From positions 62,001 through 126,000 of the forward strand of contig NZ_AVAQ01000034.1 in the NCBI RefSeq assembly GCF_000463075.2: a DNA stretch of 64,000 bases, given 5' to 3'. Under the pieces are notes generated by a model. The model did not search any database, had not been told where the DNA came from, and saw only the letters and a list, made by a program, of their open reading frames with translations. Source of the DNA: Lactiplantibacillus plantarum EGD-AQ4 (lineage in GTDB: Bacteria > Bacillota > Bacilli > Lactobacillales > Lactobacillaceae). Both the position numbers and the translations under genes were made by a program. Within the stretch, counting starts at the first letter, position 1; every line of letters starts with the position of its first letter. Positions 56,141 to 64,000 of the stretch are shown here, piece after piece.

Positions 56141-57265
56141 TCAACCCTCTTGAGGTTGGCTTTCAGTCGGCACTACCGCCTCATCTGCTGGTAACTGCCA
56201 CAAGGGCGCTACCCAGTCTGAGAGTTCTGCAACCGCCACCGGTGCTAATTTAGGTTTGCCAATTGCATCCAAGTAGACCCAGGTTAACGCGCCGTGATGA
56301 ATTTTTTTATCATGTTGCATCGCTGCCACGACTGCTGCGGCTGACATTGCTGGTAGCTTCGTTGGTAACCCGACCGCGCTCAACCGGGCAGCAATCGTTT
56401 CTGTTAACTCTGTCGGTGCTAACCCGTGCATGGCGAATAATCGACTGACTTGCACGAGGCCAATTGCCACCGCTTCGCCATGCATTAAACGGCCGTGTGC
56501 TAATAGTTCGACAGCGTGGCCAATCGTGTGTCCAAAGTTCAAAAGTTGCCGTTGACCTTGTTCCTGTTCATCCGCCATCACGATTTGGGCTTTAAACGCC
56601 ACGCTGGCCGCAATCAACGCTGGGGCTGCCGGTAAAATTGCGGTGACATCAGTAATCGCTTGCACTAATGACCAAAAATCACCACCGACTAATGCAGCAC
56701 ACTTGACGATTTCACCGTATCCTTCCGCTAACATCCGCGGTGGCAATGTTTTCAGCGTGTCCGGATCAATGACGACGAGGTCCGGCTGATAAAAACTCCC
56801 AACCAGATTTTTACCCGTTGGCAGGTCGATTGCCGTCTTACCACCGACCGAGCTGTCGACCTGCGCTAACAAGGAAGTCGGCACCTGAATCAGGCCAATG
56901 CCCCGCATATAAGTCGCCGCGACAAACCCAGCTAGGTCACCCACGACACCGCCGCCGAGTGCCAGTATGCCATCGCTACGCGTAAAGTGGGCGCGGCTCA
57001 GCTGGTCGATCAGTCGTTCAACTTGCGCCCAACTTTTACTCTGCTCACCCGCTGGCACTGTCAGCACCTGCACCTGAAACCCGGCTGTCGTTAGCGCCGT
57101 GACCACTGACTGGGCGTAGTGCGGATGCACGTTGTTATCCGTGACCACGGCAACTTGACCCGGTTGCCAGACCGTTTTGACCAGGTCGCCGAGCTGCGAT
57201 AAGGCGCCAGTCCCGATTTTGATGGCATAAGATTTGGTTTTAGTGGTAACGTTAATTGATTTCAT
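56141..57265 (-). CDS. aroB: 3-dehydroquinate synthase
   Basis: Second shikimate-pathway step, DAHP to 3-dehydroquinate, with NAD and Zn. 374 aa with GALSQLGDLV, VVTDNNVHPHYA, LALGGGVVGDLAGFVAATYMRG, GYGEIVKCAALVGG (metal Glu) and NFGHTIGHAVE (metal His). The start at 57265 is taken because it begins MKSINVTTK; the ribosome site (TAGGC) is weak, which suggests coupling to aroF, whose stop lies 9 nt upstream. Last gene of tkt-aroE-aroF-aroB. Confidence 0.94.
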   Translation of the reverse strand: MKSINVTTKTKSYAIKIGTGALSQLGDLVKTVWQPGQVAVVTDNNVHPHYAQSVVTALTTAGFQVQVLTVPAGEQSKSWAQVERLIDQLSRAHFTRSDGILALGGGVVGDLAGFVAATYMRGIGLIQVPTSLLAQVDSSVGGKTAIDLPTGKNLVGSFYQPDLVVIDPDTLKTLPPRMLAEGYGEIVKCAALVGGDFWSLVQAITDVTAILPAAPALIAASVAFKAQIVMADEQEQGQRQLLNFGHTIGHAVELLAHGRLMHGEAVAIGLVQVSRLFAMHGLAPTELTETIAARLSAVGLPTKLPAMSAAAVVAAMQHDKKIHHGALTWVYLDAIGKPKLAPVAVAELSDWVAPLWQLPADEAVVPTESQPQEG

Positions 57266-57273
57266 AAGCGTGC

Positions 57274-58269
57274 CTACGCCCAAGTCTGCATCAAATCGTG
57301 TAATTGGAAGGCTTGGCGCGCCATCTTCAAGTAAGTCGCGGGCTTGAGTGCCTGAGGACCGTCCGACAAAGCTTTTGTTGGTTGGTCGTGGATCTCGACG
57401 ATCATTCCACTAGCCCCCGCCGCAACCCCGGCCATGGCCATTGGCGTCACCAGCTCCCAAGTGCCGACCGCGTGACTGGGGTCGACGATGACCGGGTAGT
57501 GCGTCAGGGATTGCAAGACCGGCACGGCCCCTAAGTCAAACGTGTTGCGGGTGTACTTATTATCAAAGGTCCGGATGCCCCGTTCTAGAATCATAATTTG
57601 ATGATTGCCACCCGCGGCGATATATTCCGCTGCGTTGAGAACGTCATCGATGGTCGCCGACATGCCGCGTTTTAACGCGACTGGAATTTGAGTCTGCCCC
57701 ACTGCTTTGAGTAACGAGAAGTTTTGCATATTGCGGGCACCAATTTGGAAGATATCCGTGTATTTTGCAACCATGGCAACGTGTTCGTCATCCATGACTT
57801 CCGTAATCATATCGAGCCCGTGCTTGTCAGCAGCAGCCCGTAAGTATTGCAGCCCGGTCTCACCGAGTCCCTGGAAACTGTATGGTGAGGTCCGCGGTTT
57901 GAAGGCGCCACCCCGGACGATCGTCGCGCCACCCTGTTTAGCTACGGCGGCCATCTGATCGACGTGTTCAGCACTCTCAACCGAACAAGGGCCGGCCATC
58001 ATGACGAACTGATCGCCGCCAATCACACTATGGGGTGTTTTAATAATCGTATCTTCGGGATGAAATAAACGACTGCTTTGCACGGCGGCGGGCACATCCG
58101 TCAAAATTTCGGTACTGGCAGCTTGGACATCCGCTGGCAATTGGTCAGCTGTGATACCTTGAATCGCGATGCGCTCGTTGTGCGTGAAAATCTCATGGTC
58201 GGCGCCGAATTGGCTTACTAACTTGGCCTGCATGGCCTGGGCAGTTGCTGGTTTTAAAATAATAATCAT
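57274..58269 (-). CDS. aroF: 3-deoxy-7-phosphoheptulonate (DAHP) synthase, AroA-beta type
   Basis: Entry enzyme of the shikimate pathway (PEP plus erythrose 4-phosphate). 331 aa: an N-terminal ferredoxin-like regulatory domain (about residues 1-68), then a KDO8PS-like barrel with MAGPCSVES (93-99), GGAFKPRTSPYSFQGLG, QIGARNMQNF, LKRGMSATIDDVLNAAEYI, VIVDPSHAVGTWELV. The N-domain suggests feedback by an aromatic amino acid. The ATG follows TTGGAGGAA. It also depends on the Tyr/Trp/Phe leader upstream of tkt. Confidence 0.93.
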   Translation of the reverse strand: MIIILKPATAQAMQAKLVSQFGADHEIFTHNERIAIQGITADQLPADVQAASTEILTDVPAAVQSSRLFHPEDTIIKTPHSVIGGDQFVMMAGPCSVESAEHVDQMAAVAKQGGATIVRGGAFKPRTSPYSFQGLGETGLQYLRAAADKHGLDMITEVMDDEHVAMVAKYTDIFQIGARNMQNFSLLKAVGQTQIPVALKRGMSATIDDVLNAAEYIAAGGNHQIMILERGIRTFDNKYTRNTFDLGAVPVLQSLTHYPVIVDPSHAVGTWELVTPMAMAGVAAGASGMIVEIHDQPTKALSDGPQALKPATYLKMARQAFQLHDLMQTWA

Positions 58270-58321
58270 GATAATTCCTCCAATATCAATTCTCAAATTT
58301 TGGGTCTTAAATGTTGATGCG

Positions 58322-59215
58322 TTAGGCCCGCGCCGCAATCGGCTGGGTGGCTTGAATACTTGCTAACATATCTTGTCGGACTGCTTCGACTGGCATCGGC
58401 TTCCCCGTCCAGAACTCAAAAGCCAGGGCACCCTGCCAGATCAACATGCCGAGCCCATTGTGAGTGTGACAGCCCTGTTGACGAGCAAGTCGCAGAAAAG
58501 TCGTTTCCAGTGGTTGGTAAATCACGTCATAAACCGTCTGTTGTGGTTTTAACTGCCGAATCGTCTCAAGTGGTAACGGGATGCCAGTTGTTGTCATCCC
58601 GATATTCGTCGCATTAATAATCAGGTCACTGGCCTGCGCCACTTCTTGCATCCGCTGATAATCTTCATAAGCGACTAATTTCAACTCAACGCTCGTCGTC
58701 TGGCTTAGCTGTTCGAGCCAACGTTGGACCGCGGTGTAACGCTCATTTTGACGTTTAAAGACCGTCACGCTTGTCACGTCATAATCCAGTGCGGCGGCGA
58801 TAATCGCTTTGCCGGCCCCACCCGCGCCGAGCACCATCACCCGTTTGCCGGTCAAATGTAGGCCTTGATGTTGTAAATCTTGAAAAACGCCGGCACCATC
58901 CGTGCTATCACCAATCAACTTGCCATGAACGTTCTTGATCGTATTGACCGCTTGAATCCGCTGTGCGCGCGGCGTCAACTCATCCAACAACGGGACAACG
59001 GTTTGCTTGAAAGGCATCGATAAGTTGACCCCGGCGATGCCCATGCTGCGAATCCCCGCAATCGTGCCTGCCAACTGATCGGGAGCAACATCAAACGCTA
59101 AGTAGCGGGCGTTGAGCCCCCAGTGATCAAAACTCAAATTATGCATCCGCGGTGAGCGACTGTGCCGTGCGGGATGTGCGATAAAACCAAATAACGCCGT
59201 TTCTCCATCAATCAT
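58322..59215 (-). CDS. aroE: Shikimate dehydrogenase
   Basis: NADP-type reduction of 3-dehydroshikimate to shikimate. 297 aa: FIAHPARHSRSPRMHN, GVNLSMPFKQTVVPLLDE (catalytic Lys), AVNTIKN, GDSTDGAGVFQDL (catalytic Asp), MVLGAGGAGKAI nucleotide loop, INATNIGM and HNGLGMLIWQGALAFEFWTG. AAAGGAAGT precedes the ATG. 52 nt from aroF and 15 nt after tkt. It could be a YdiB-like quinate/shikimate paralogue, but the operon favours AroE. Confidence 0.9.
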   Translation of the reverse strand: MIDGETALFGFIAHPARHSRSPRMHNLSFDHWGLNARYLAFDVAPDQLAGTIAGIRSMGIAGVNLSMPFKQTVVPLLDELTPRAQRIQAVNTIKNVHGKLIGDSTDGAGVFQDLQHQGLHLTGKRVMVLGAGGAGKAIIAAALDYDVTSVTVFKRQNERYTAVQRWLEQLSQTTSVELKLVAYEDYQRMQEVAQASDLIINATNIGMTTTGIPLPLETIRQLKPQQTVYDVIYQPLETTFLRLARQQGCHTHNGLGMLIWQGALAFEFWTGKPMPVEAVRQDMLASIQATQPIAARA

Positions 59216-59230
59216 GTGACGACTTCCTTT

Positions 59231-61243
59231 CTAAATAACACGTAACTGTTGTGTCGTATCAGCATGCAACCGCTGGTAGGTCTGTACGATAGCCTCAGTA
59301 GTAAATCCGTTGGCGGCCAAAACCTGTGCGGCCGCGCCACTTGCGCCAAAATGGTCGATACCGATGACCGCGCCATCCAGTCCAACGTAGCGTTCCCAAC
59401 CGAGGGTCGCGCCCATCTCGATGGCGACGCGTCGCCGAACTTGTGGTGGCAAGACTTGTGCTTGATACGTCGCTGACTGCCGCGCGAAATTCTCCATCGA
59501 CGGCATAGAAACGACGCTGACGTCTGCGCCCTGCGCTGCTAATTTAGCTTGAGCTTGCAACGCTAAAGCCACTTCGGACCCGCTTGCAATCAAAATGCCC
59601 ATCGGCTGTTTGTCATGTTGCGGTGACAAGACGTAACCGCCACGAGCCACCCCGGTCATCGCCAACGACTTAGAATGCGGTAACACCGCCAAGTTTTGCC
59701 GGGTCAAAACTAACACAGTGGGATGATCCGTCGCGTTAACAGCCTGCCACCATGCGGCCACGGTTTCATTCGGATCAGCGGGTCGAATCACCGTCACGTT
59801 TGGTATCAACCGCAAACTCATCAGTTGTTCGATTGGTTGATGGGTCGGTCCATCTTCACCGACCGCAATCGAATCATGCGTGAAGACGTAAGTGACGGGT
59901 AACTTCATCATCGCCGCCAGTCGAATCGCCGCGCGGGTGTAGTCAGAGAAGACAAGGAAGGTCCCACCAAACACGCGTATGCCGCCATGTAATGCCAATC
60001 CATTCAAGATCGTCCCCATTCCAAACTCACGAACGCCAAAGGCAATATTGCGCTGTTCAGGACTCGTCGGTGTGGCTAATTGGTCCGTTTCAATGGTCGT
60101 TTTGTTCGAACTCGCGAGGTCCGCCGCGCCGCCAACCAAGCCCGGCAACCGGTCAGCTAATTGTTGAATCACCGTATGACTGGTCACGCGTGACGCTTGT
60201 GCACCCTCGTCAAAGGTTGGCAGGCTCGTTGCTAAATCGACCGGCAACCCATGATGCAGCTGTTGGTCAAACTGGCGCTGAGTCGCAACGGGTAACTGGT
60301 CGTGCTGTACTTGCCACTGGTCACGAGCGGCTTGACCACGCTGTTGAATCAATTCGTGCGCGCGTTTGGCAACCGCTGGTAAGACGGTAAACGGGGCGGC
60401 ATCCCAGTTCAAATTGGCTCGCAAACTTGCTAAACCGGCAGCACCTAATGGATTCCCATGAACGGCGTTAGTGCCGGCTTGCGGTGCGCCGTAGCCAATC
60501 GTTGTTTTGACGGCGATTAGACTCGGGCGCGTCTCCTGCTTAGCCCGTTCGATAGCCGCGTTAATAGCGGCCAAATCATTTCCATCCGCGACCGTTTGTG
60601 TAGCCCAACCGTAACTGTCGAAACGTTGGTTGACATCAGTGCGAAACGAGCGGCTGGTCGGTCCATCCAGTGAGACGCTATTATCGTCGTACAACACGAT
60701 GAGTTTACTTAACTGCTGATTACCAGCAAAGCTGGCGGCTTCGTGTGAGACACCTTCCATCAAATCGCCATCCCCAACCAACGCGTAGGTGTAATGGTCA
60801 ACCAAATGTGGTGCACTCGCAAACTGAGCGGCTAGGTGGCGTTCTGCCAGTGCCATCCCGACTGCCATGCCTAAGCCTTGTCCGAGTGGTCCGGTCGTCG
60901 CTTCCACGCCATCAACTACCCCTAATTCCGGATGTCCCGGCGTGTGGCTACCAAACTGGCGGAAGTGCTGCAAGTCCGCCATCGTTACCTGAAAGCCGCT
61001 CATATGTAACAAGCTGTAGAGAATCGCCGAACCATGCCCGGCCGATAAGACGAGGCGGTCACGGTTAGCCCATTGCGGCTGCTGCGGATCAAGTCGTAAG
61101 TGGCGGCTCCACAACGCCCATAACATCGGCGCTGCGCCCAGTGGCAACCCTGGATGCCCGGAACCAGCGCGTTCAATCATTTCTGCGCTCAATACCCGTA
61201 AGTTGGTCACTGCCAAATCATCAATTTCATCAAATTTTTGCAT
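59231..61243 (-). CDS. tkt: Transketolase
   Basis: Thiamine-diphosphate enzyme that supplies erythrose 4-phosphate to DAHP synthase, which explains its place before aro genes. 670 aa: GSGHPGLPLGAAPMLWALW, VLSAGHGSAILYSLLH, TPP motif VGDGDLMEGVSHEAASFAG, FGVREFGMGTILNGLALHGG, FSDYTRAAIRLAAM, DSIAVGEDGPTHQPIEQ. The start is the ATG at 61243 (AAGGAG upstream). A longer open frame runs through the terminator and the 12-bp repeats of the leader and should be ignored. First structural gene of the attenuated aromatic operon. Probably one of several transketolases in the genome. Confidence 0.93.
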   Translation of the reverse strand: MQKFDEIDDLAVTNLRVLSAEMIERAGSGHPGLPLGAAPMLWALWSRHLRLDPQQPQWANRDRLVLSAGHGSAILYSLLHMSGFQVTMADLQHFRQFGSHTPGHPELGVVDGVEATTGPLGQGLGMAVGMALAERHLAAQFASAPHLVDHYTYALVGDGDLMEGVSHEAASFAGNQQLSKLIVLYDDNSVSLDGPTSRSFRTDVNQRFDSYGWATQTVADGNDLAAINAAIERAKQETRPSLIAVKTTIGYGAPQAGTNAVHGNPLGAAGLASLRANLNWDAAPFTVLPAVAKRAHELIQQRGQAARDQWQVQHDQLPVATQRQFDQQLHHGLPVDLATSLPTFDEGAQASRVTSHTVIQQLADRLPGLVGGAADLASSNKTTIETDQLATPTSPEQRNIAFGVREFGMGTILNGLALHGGIRVFGGTFLVFSDYTRAAIRLAAMMKLPVTYVFTHDSIAVGEDGPTHQPIEQLMSLRLIPNVTVIRPADPNETVAAWWQAVNATDHPTVLVLTRQNLAVLPHSKSLAMTGVARGGYVLSPQHDKQPMGILIASGSEVALALQAQAKLAAQGADVSVVSMPSMENFARQSATYQAQVLPPQVRRRVAIEMGATLGWERYVGLDGAVIGIDHFGASGAAAQVLAANGFTTEAIVQTYQRLHADTTQQLRVI

Positions 61244-61279
61244 ATAATTCGCTCCTTTTGCGTGTTCAGTCGAATGTCG

Positions 61280-61315
61280 GTAACATATTAGGTAACATAT
61301 TAGGTAACATATTAG
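61280..61315. repeat. Three tandem 12-bp repeats in the tkt 5' untranslated region
   Basis: GTAACATATTAG three times in perfect tandem, between the leader terminator and the tkt ribosome site. Confidence 0.9.
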
Positions 61316-61319
61316 GTCG

Positions 61320-61358
61320 AAAAAAAGGCTCACAGTTTTCACCAACTGTGAGCCTTTT
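61320..61358 (-). terminator. Attenuator terminator upstream of tkt
   Basis: On the minus strand AAAAGGCTCACAGTT pairs with AACTGTGAGCCTTTT around GGTGA, followed by seven T, inside the leader and about 75 nt before tkt. Strong intrinsic terminator that must be bypassed for operon expression. Confidence 0.9.
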
Positions 61359-61402
61359 GCCTCGTCCCCGGGTATCCAAATCGACACCGCGGCTAAGAAG
61401 CC

Positions 61403-61477
61403 GGAAAGTCACACAGTGGTTGTTCACAACACTGATATGACTTTCCATAAATTTTAATCATGTTAAAATTTACTGGT
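61403..61477 (-). promoter_or_regulatory. Leader hairpins with alternative pairings (aromatic operon)
   Basis: Hairpins: GGAAAGTCA/TGACTTTCC with inner pairing (61403-61446) and TAAATTTTAA/TTAAAATTTA (61448-61472). ACCAGTAA on the transcript (61477-61470) can instead pair with TTACTGGT inside the leader peptide codons (61536-61529). The 3' arm ACCACTGTG of the large hairpin can pair with CACAGTTGGT of the terminator 5' arm, a candidate antiterminator. Folding is by eye. Confidence 0.6.
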
Positions 61478-61486
61478 CACATCCGT

Positions 61487-61521
61487 TGCGAGGGCGTGCC
61501 TCGCAGCAGATGCCGAGGCAC
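61487..61521 (-). promoter_or_regulatory. Mutually exclusive hairpins at the leader peptide stop
   Basis: GTGCCTCG pairs with CGAGGCAC (61496-61503 with 61514-61521), starting at the last base of the leader stop codon. The same central segment can also form TGCGAGG/CCTCGCA (61487-61493 with 61499-61505). Only one can form at a time. Confidence 0.6.
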
Positions 61522-61577
61522 TAAGTAAACCAGTAATAATAATACGAATTCAATTGTGCATTGCTCGTAATCGTCAT
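61521..61577 (-). CDS. Leader peptide MTITSNAQLNSYYYYWFT (aromatic attenuation)
   Basis: 18-codon ORF with an AAGGAG ribosome site 9 nt upstream of ATG and stop TAG. Four Tyr codons (TAT TAT TAT TAC) followed by Trp (TGG) and Phe (TTT) sit directly before the stop. It lies 40 nt or so downstream of a well-formed promoter and upstream of alternative hairpins and a terminator, ahead of tkt-aroE-aroF-aroB. The composition fits a ribosome-stalling sensor of charged tRNA-Tyr/Trp/Phe. The TAC-TGG-T bases themselves take part in a stem that a stalled ribosome would cover. Confidence 0.85.
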   Translation of the reverse strand: MTITSNAQLNSYYYYWFT

Positions 61578-61620
61578 AATTAAAATCTCCTTAATTTCTA
61601 ATGTGTATTTGATGATTCCA

Positions 61621-61649
61621 AATATACGGCTAACCGATAGAATTGTCAA
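61621..61649 (-). promoter_or_regulatory. Promoter of the tkt-aro operon
   Basis: On the minus strand TTGACA (61649-61644), 17-bp spacer, TATATT (61626-61621). Start of transcription expected near 61614, giving a leader of about 370 nt before tkt. Confidence 0.8.
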
Positions 61650-62085
61650 ATGATTTTTGCAAACTTTTTCTATCAATCGTCTAAAATGACGGCTATCACA
61701 CTCAATTTAATCAGCAATCTGATCAATCACTATCGCCAATCAGCACTGACAAATCAATATTCTTGAAGCCACTGTTCATGAGACGATTTTTGAAATTATC
61801 TTCCAGAATTGTTTCAAAAATAAATTTTAGGACGGCGTTTATCGATGCTCACGTGCGAACTGGTCCGGACGTGCCGACTATTCCACTTCAAAGTGGCCAG
61901 TTTCAACCCACAAGTCAGTATCATACCGGGCCATTCCACCAAGCATACCGCCAGTTTCAGTCGTTCATCTTAATTGAATGACTTGTCCGAGCGACTGTTC
62001 AAATCGTCCCTCCGCATTCCTGTATAACGCAATCAGCGCGACGAATTCATTTCGCTCCCCATCACCGATAACCAGCCATAGTAAC
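61650..62085. other. Gene-free region between the aro promoter and type-2 dehydrogenase terminator
   Basis: About 435 nt. A 72-codon open frame (61763-61981, plus) has no ribosome site or recognisable product. No repeat or RNA signal seen. Confidence 0.5.
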
Positions 62086-62131
62086 CAAAAATAGTGTGGT
62101 CGGCATCATCATTCGATACCGACCACACTAT
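62086..62131 (-). terminator. Terminator of the type-2 dehydrogenase gene
   Basis: On the minus strand ATAGTGTGGTCGG pairs perfectly with CCGACCACACTAT, followed by TTTTT. Confidence 0.92.
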
Positions 62132-62186
62132 CATCAGTCTACGTGACCTGAATTTTAATCACAATAATTGCTTCAGTTGCACTAGC

Positions 62187-63287
62187 CTAATCCTTCACGG
62201 ACGCCTTGAGCGCTGCGGGAACCGGCACGCCAAATTGCGCACCAACTTGTTGCATTTCCGTTAACGTCTGCGGATCGATGCTGACCCCTTGTACCAGATT
62301 TTCATCATAATGCCGGTATTCGCGGTCACCAGGAATCATGATCTTCGTTCCTGGCAAGTGCTTCAAGTGCCGAATCCGGTCAAACATAGTCGTCACATTG
62401 GCCTTTAACACGTCGGGGTCGCCAAACAGTGCCGGGTCGATCGTCATGAAGAACTGACTGAAATCATGTTTACCCGTATTAGTGTCCGCTGATAACGACC
62501 CTTGCGCCAGGATCCCGGTCAGTAACTCGATAATTAACGAATTACCGAAGCCCTTGTAGTTGGAATTGACCTCATCTGGGCCACCCAGTGTTAGAACCCC
62601 CCCACCAGGACGGTCTTCCGAAAAGGCAATCTTGGCTAAATTATCCTCGACCGTCTGCGCATCGTGCAACACGTTGCGGTGCTCATCTACCGCCCAATCG
62701 CCAGGAATCTGCGCACCTTTTTTCGCGAGCACTTGAATTTTCCCACTGGAAACGACTGCCGTGGCCCCATCGAAAACGAACGGATGCGGGTCTGCCGGGA
62801 AGGTAAACGCTAAGGCATTCGAACCTAAAAAGGCTTCCGTGGCGTTCGTCGGCACCACTAACGGACGCGTGTTAGTCGTCGAAATTCCGATCAAACCAGC
62901 TTTGCAAGCCATCCGCGAGTAATATCCCGCAGTACCAAAATGGTTTGAATTGCGGATAACCGCTAAGGAGACACCGAGCTTCTTGGTTTTCTCAATCAAT
63001 TTGTTCATTGCAAAAGCGGAGGCAATCTGCCCCATGCTCTGATTGGCGTCAATCAGCAAGCTGGTCGGCGTTTCATTCAAAATTTTCGGTTGATGTGCTG
63101 GCTCCAACGTGTGATCCTGAATCATCCGCGTGTACCAAGCCAAGCGTTGAATACCGTGTGAGGAGATTCCCCGCAAGTCGGCATCCACTAAGGTATCAGC
63201 TAATAACGCCCCATCCTTAGCACTAAACTGTTGCGCTTTAAACACCGCTTCCAAAAATTGTCGTTCTGCTTCTGCACTAATTCGCAT
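62187..63287 (-). CDS. Type-2 malate/L-lactate dehydrogenase family oxidoreductase
   Basis: 366-aa NAD(P)-dependent enzyme of the LDH2/MDH2 family (YlbC/AllD/YiaK, malate, ureidoglycolate, 2,3-diketogulonate or sulfolactate dehydrogenases), unrelated to the Rossmann LDH. Features: DADLRGISSHGIQRL (His active-site region), VIRNSNHFGTAGYYSRMA, TTNTRPLVVPTNA, YKGFGNSLIIELLTGILAQG. AGGATGA precedes the ATG. Single-gene unit with a strong terminator. Exact substrate unknown; in this window malate/oxaloacetate is attractive but unproven. Confidence 0.85.
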   Translation of the reverse strand: MRISAEAERQFLEAVFKAQQFSAKDGALLADTLVDADLRGISSHGIQRLAWYTRMIQDHTLEPAHQPKILNETPTSLLIDANQSMGQIASAFAMNKLIEKTKKLGVSLAVIRNSNHFGTAGYYSRMACKAGLIGISTTNTRPLVVPTNATEAFLGSNALAFTFPADPHPFVFDGATAVVSSGKIQVLAKKGAQIPGDWAVDEHRNVLHDAQTVEDNLAKIAFSEDRPGGGVLTLGGPDEVNSNYKGFGNSLIIELLTGILAQGSLSADTNTGKHDFSQFFMTIDPALFGDPDVLKANVTTMFDRIRHLKHLPGTKIMIPGDREYRHYDENLVQGVSIDPQTLTEMQQVGAQFGVPVPAALKASVKD

Positions 63288-63549
63288 ATGATGTCATCCT
63301 CCATAATTAAGGCCGCATACCAGATGAGTTGCCGGTCGTTTTTATACCGACTATTATCCGGTTGTTAATTAAGAATTTCAAGAGAATATGTAAATATAAT
63401 TAAATTAAAATGTGAGCCAGTTTCATTTTAACAACTTTTGGATTTTACCTCATCACTCATTTTGTTATTTAACTAACCTTCTGCTCATGCCCAATCTGTC
63501 CGGGGTCCCATGCTATAGTATGACTAAACAACGCTTGGGGGGCGAGGTT

Positions 63550-64000
63550 ATGCGAAATCATCACTATTGGGGCTTGGGCTGCTTCACACTAATTACAATG
63601 ATCACGTTAACCGCATCGACCGCGGCTGCTAGCCGAGTACGGCCTGTTTTGCCGCCCCCTTTTAATCCGAGTCGCACCACGTCGACCACTGCCGTCTTTT
63701 CACCAACGACCTTGACTCAAACGATTCAGCGTTATCCGGACTTAGCACGGCTCATTTCATCCGGCTCGCCGCTATCTCCAGCCACCGCAACCGTTCAGCC
63801 TGGTCTACAAGCCACCTTGACGCGTAACCTTCATAACGGTGCGTTAGTCACGTCTCCGAATATGATTCCACAGGGGATGGCGCTGGCTGGCCGCTATCGT
63901 CTCATCACCGCATATGACGCCACTGGTCAAACACAATCGGTGATTTACGTTCAAAATCGCCACACCAATCGCTTGGAAAACACCATCCTCTTACGCGGCA
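63550..64000 (+). CDS. Secreted protein, N-terminal part (runs off window)
   Basis: Open to the right edge; 150 codons visible. ATG with GGGGCGAGG upstream. N-terminal signal peptide (hydrophobic GLGCFTLITMITLTAS, cleavage near AAAS), a Pro/Thr/Ser-rich stretch, then a domain with NMIPQGMALAGRYRLITAYDATGQTQSVIYVQNR. The PQG...YxLxxAYD...SVIYV pattern resembles extracellular beta-propeller-like proteins, but I do not recognise a family with confidence. A TATAGT box (63514-63519) lies about 30 nt upstream. Confidence 0.75.
   Translation, partial: MRNHHYWGLGCFTLITMITLTASTAAASRVRPVLPPPFNPSRTTSTTAVFSPTTLTQTIQRYPDLARLISSGSPLSPATATVQPGLQATLTRNLHNGALVTSPNMIPQGMALAGRYRLITAYDATGQTQSVIYVQNRHTNRLENTILLRG

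Noticed and set aside
61244-61387. Longer N-terminus for transketolase starting at 61387
   Set aside because: It would translate the terminator stem and tandem repeats; the ATG at 61243 has AAGGAG and a normal transketolase N-terminus.
61266-61448. 60-codon minus-strand ORF in the aro leader with NMLPNMLPNMLP repeats
   Set aside because: It is generated by the 12-bp tandem repeat and reads through the terminator hairpin; no ribosome site.
61359-61620. T-box riboswitch before tkt-aro
   Set aside because: No AGGGTGGNACCGCG-type T-box sequence or specifier-loop layout was found; the leader peptide explains the region better.

Overview
The window reads as chromosome of a Lactiplantibacillus plantarum-group lactic acid bacterium. 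The grounds are gene content (mleS/mleP malolactic genes, citCDEF with a malic-enzyme-family decarboxylase, mtsCBA, cydABCD, a menA / polyprenyl diphosphate synthase pair), surface proteins with KxYKxGKxW-type signal peptides and LPxTxE sorting signals (LPRTDE, LPQTNE), and moderate GC. The assignment is from recognition, not from a database search.

Layout, left to right. 1-5 kb: 5' part of pcrA, a degenerate purK-like ATP-grasp gene, a UPF0316 membrane protein, xpt and a GH73 glucosaminidase. 5-9.3 kb: a Gfo/Idh/MocA oxidoreductase and the divergent hepB-like / menA pair (quinone side chain and prenyl transfer). 9.4-15.5 kb: cydABCD, the bd-type quinol oxidase and its ABC assembly exporter. 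15.9-22 kb: a wall-anchored alpha/beta hydrolase, a DUF2187 protein, an ECF S component and an APC amino-acid permease. 22.5-29 kb: malolactic locus (mleP, mleS, divergent LysR), a second LysR and citX. 29.4-41.5 kb: an anaerobic C4/C6 dicarboxylate island: FAD fumarate reductase, fumarase, citFEDC with a CitM-like decarboxylase, a SorC-type regulator, a DASS carrier and an LDH-fold enzyme carrying a malate-dehydrogenase-type arginine. Together these could take citrate to oxaloacetate and then to pyruvate, or reductively through malate and fumarate to succinate. 41.8-50.8 kb: a small unknown protein, a 1242-aa LPQTNE surface protein, an orphan HTH protein, the mtsCBA manganese transporter and a displaced citG. 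51-56 kb: AraC regulator, ttdAB tartrate dehydratase, a SufT/MIP18-like protein and a second DASS carrier. 56-61.7 kb: tkt-aroE-aroF-aroB behind a leader with a Tyr-Tyr-Tyr-Tyr-Trp-Phe peptide and an intrinsic terminator. 62-64 kb: a type-2 malate/lactate dehydrogenase and the start of a secreted protein.

Two things stand out. First, four copies of a large (about 1 kb) non-coding element (about 745-1780, 6177-7200, 21553-22531, 26551-27510). Each is an imperfect palindrome with related modules in opposite orientation at its two ends, conserved end sequences, stems that co-vary between copies, and an internal hairpin cassette of two interchangeable types. They look like a family of structured RNAs and/or non-autonomous mobile repeats, and I do not recognise them as a named family. 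Second, the aromatic operon leader (61244-61620) looks like ribosome-mediated attenuation by a leader peptide rather than a T-box.

Regulation visible in sequence: cre-like (CcpA) sites before fumC and cydA; a 14-mer AT-rich motif shared by the cit intergenic region and the ldh/DASS promoter region; a 10-mer shared by the mleS/mleR and fumC upstream regions; a DtxR/MntR-like palindrome near the mts promoter.
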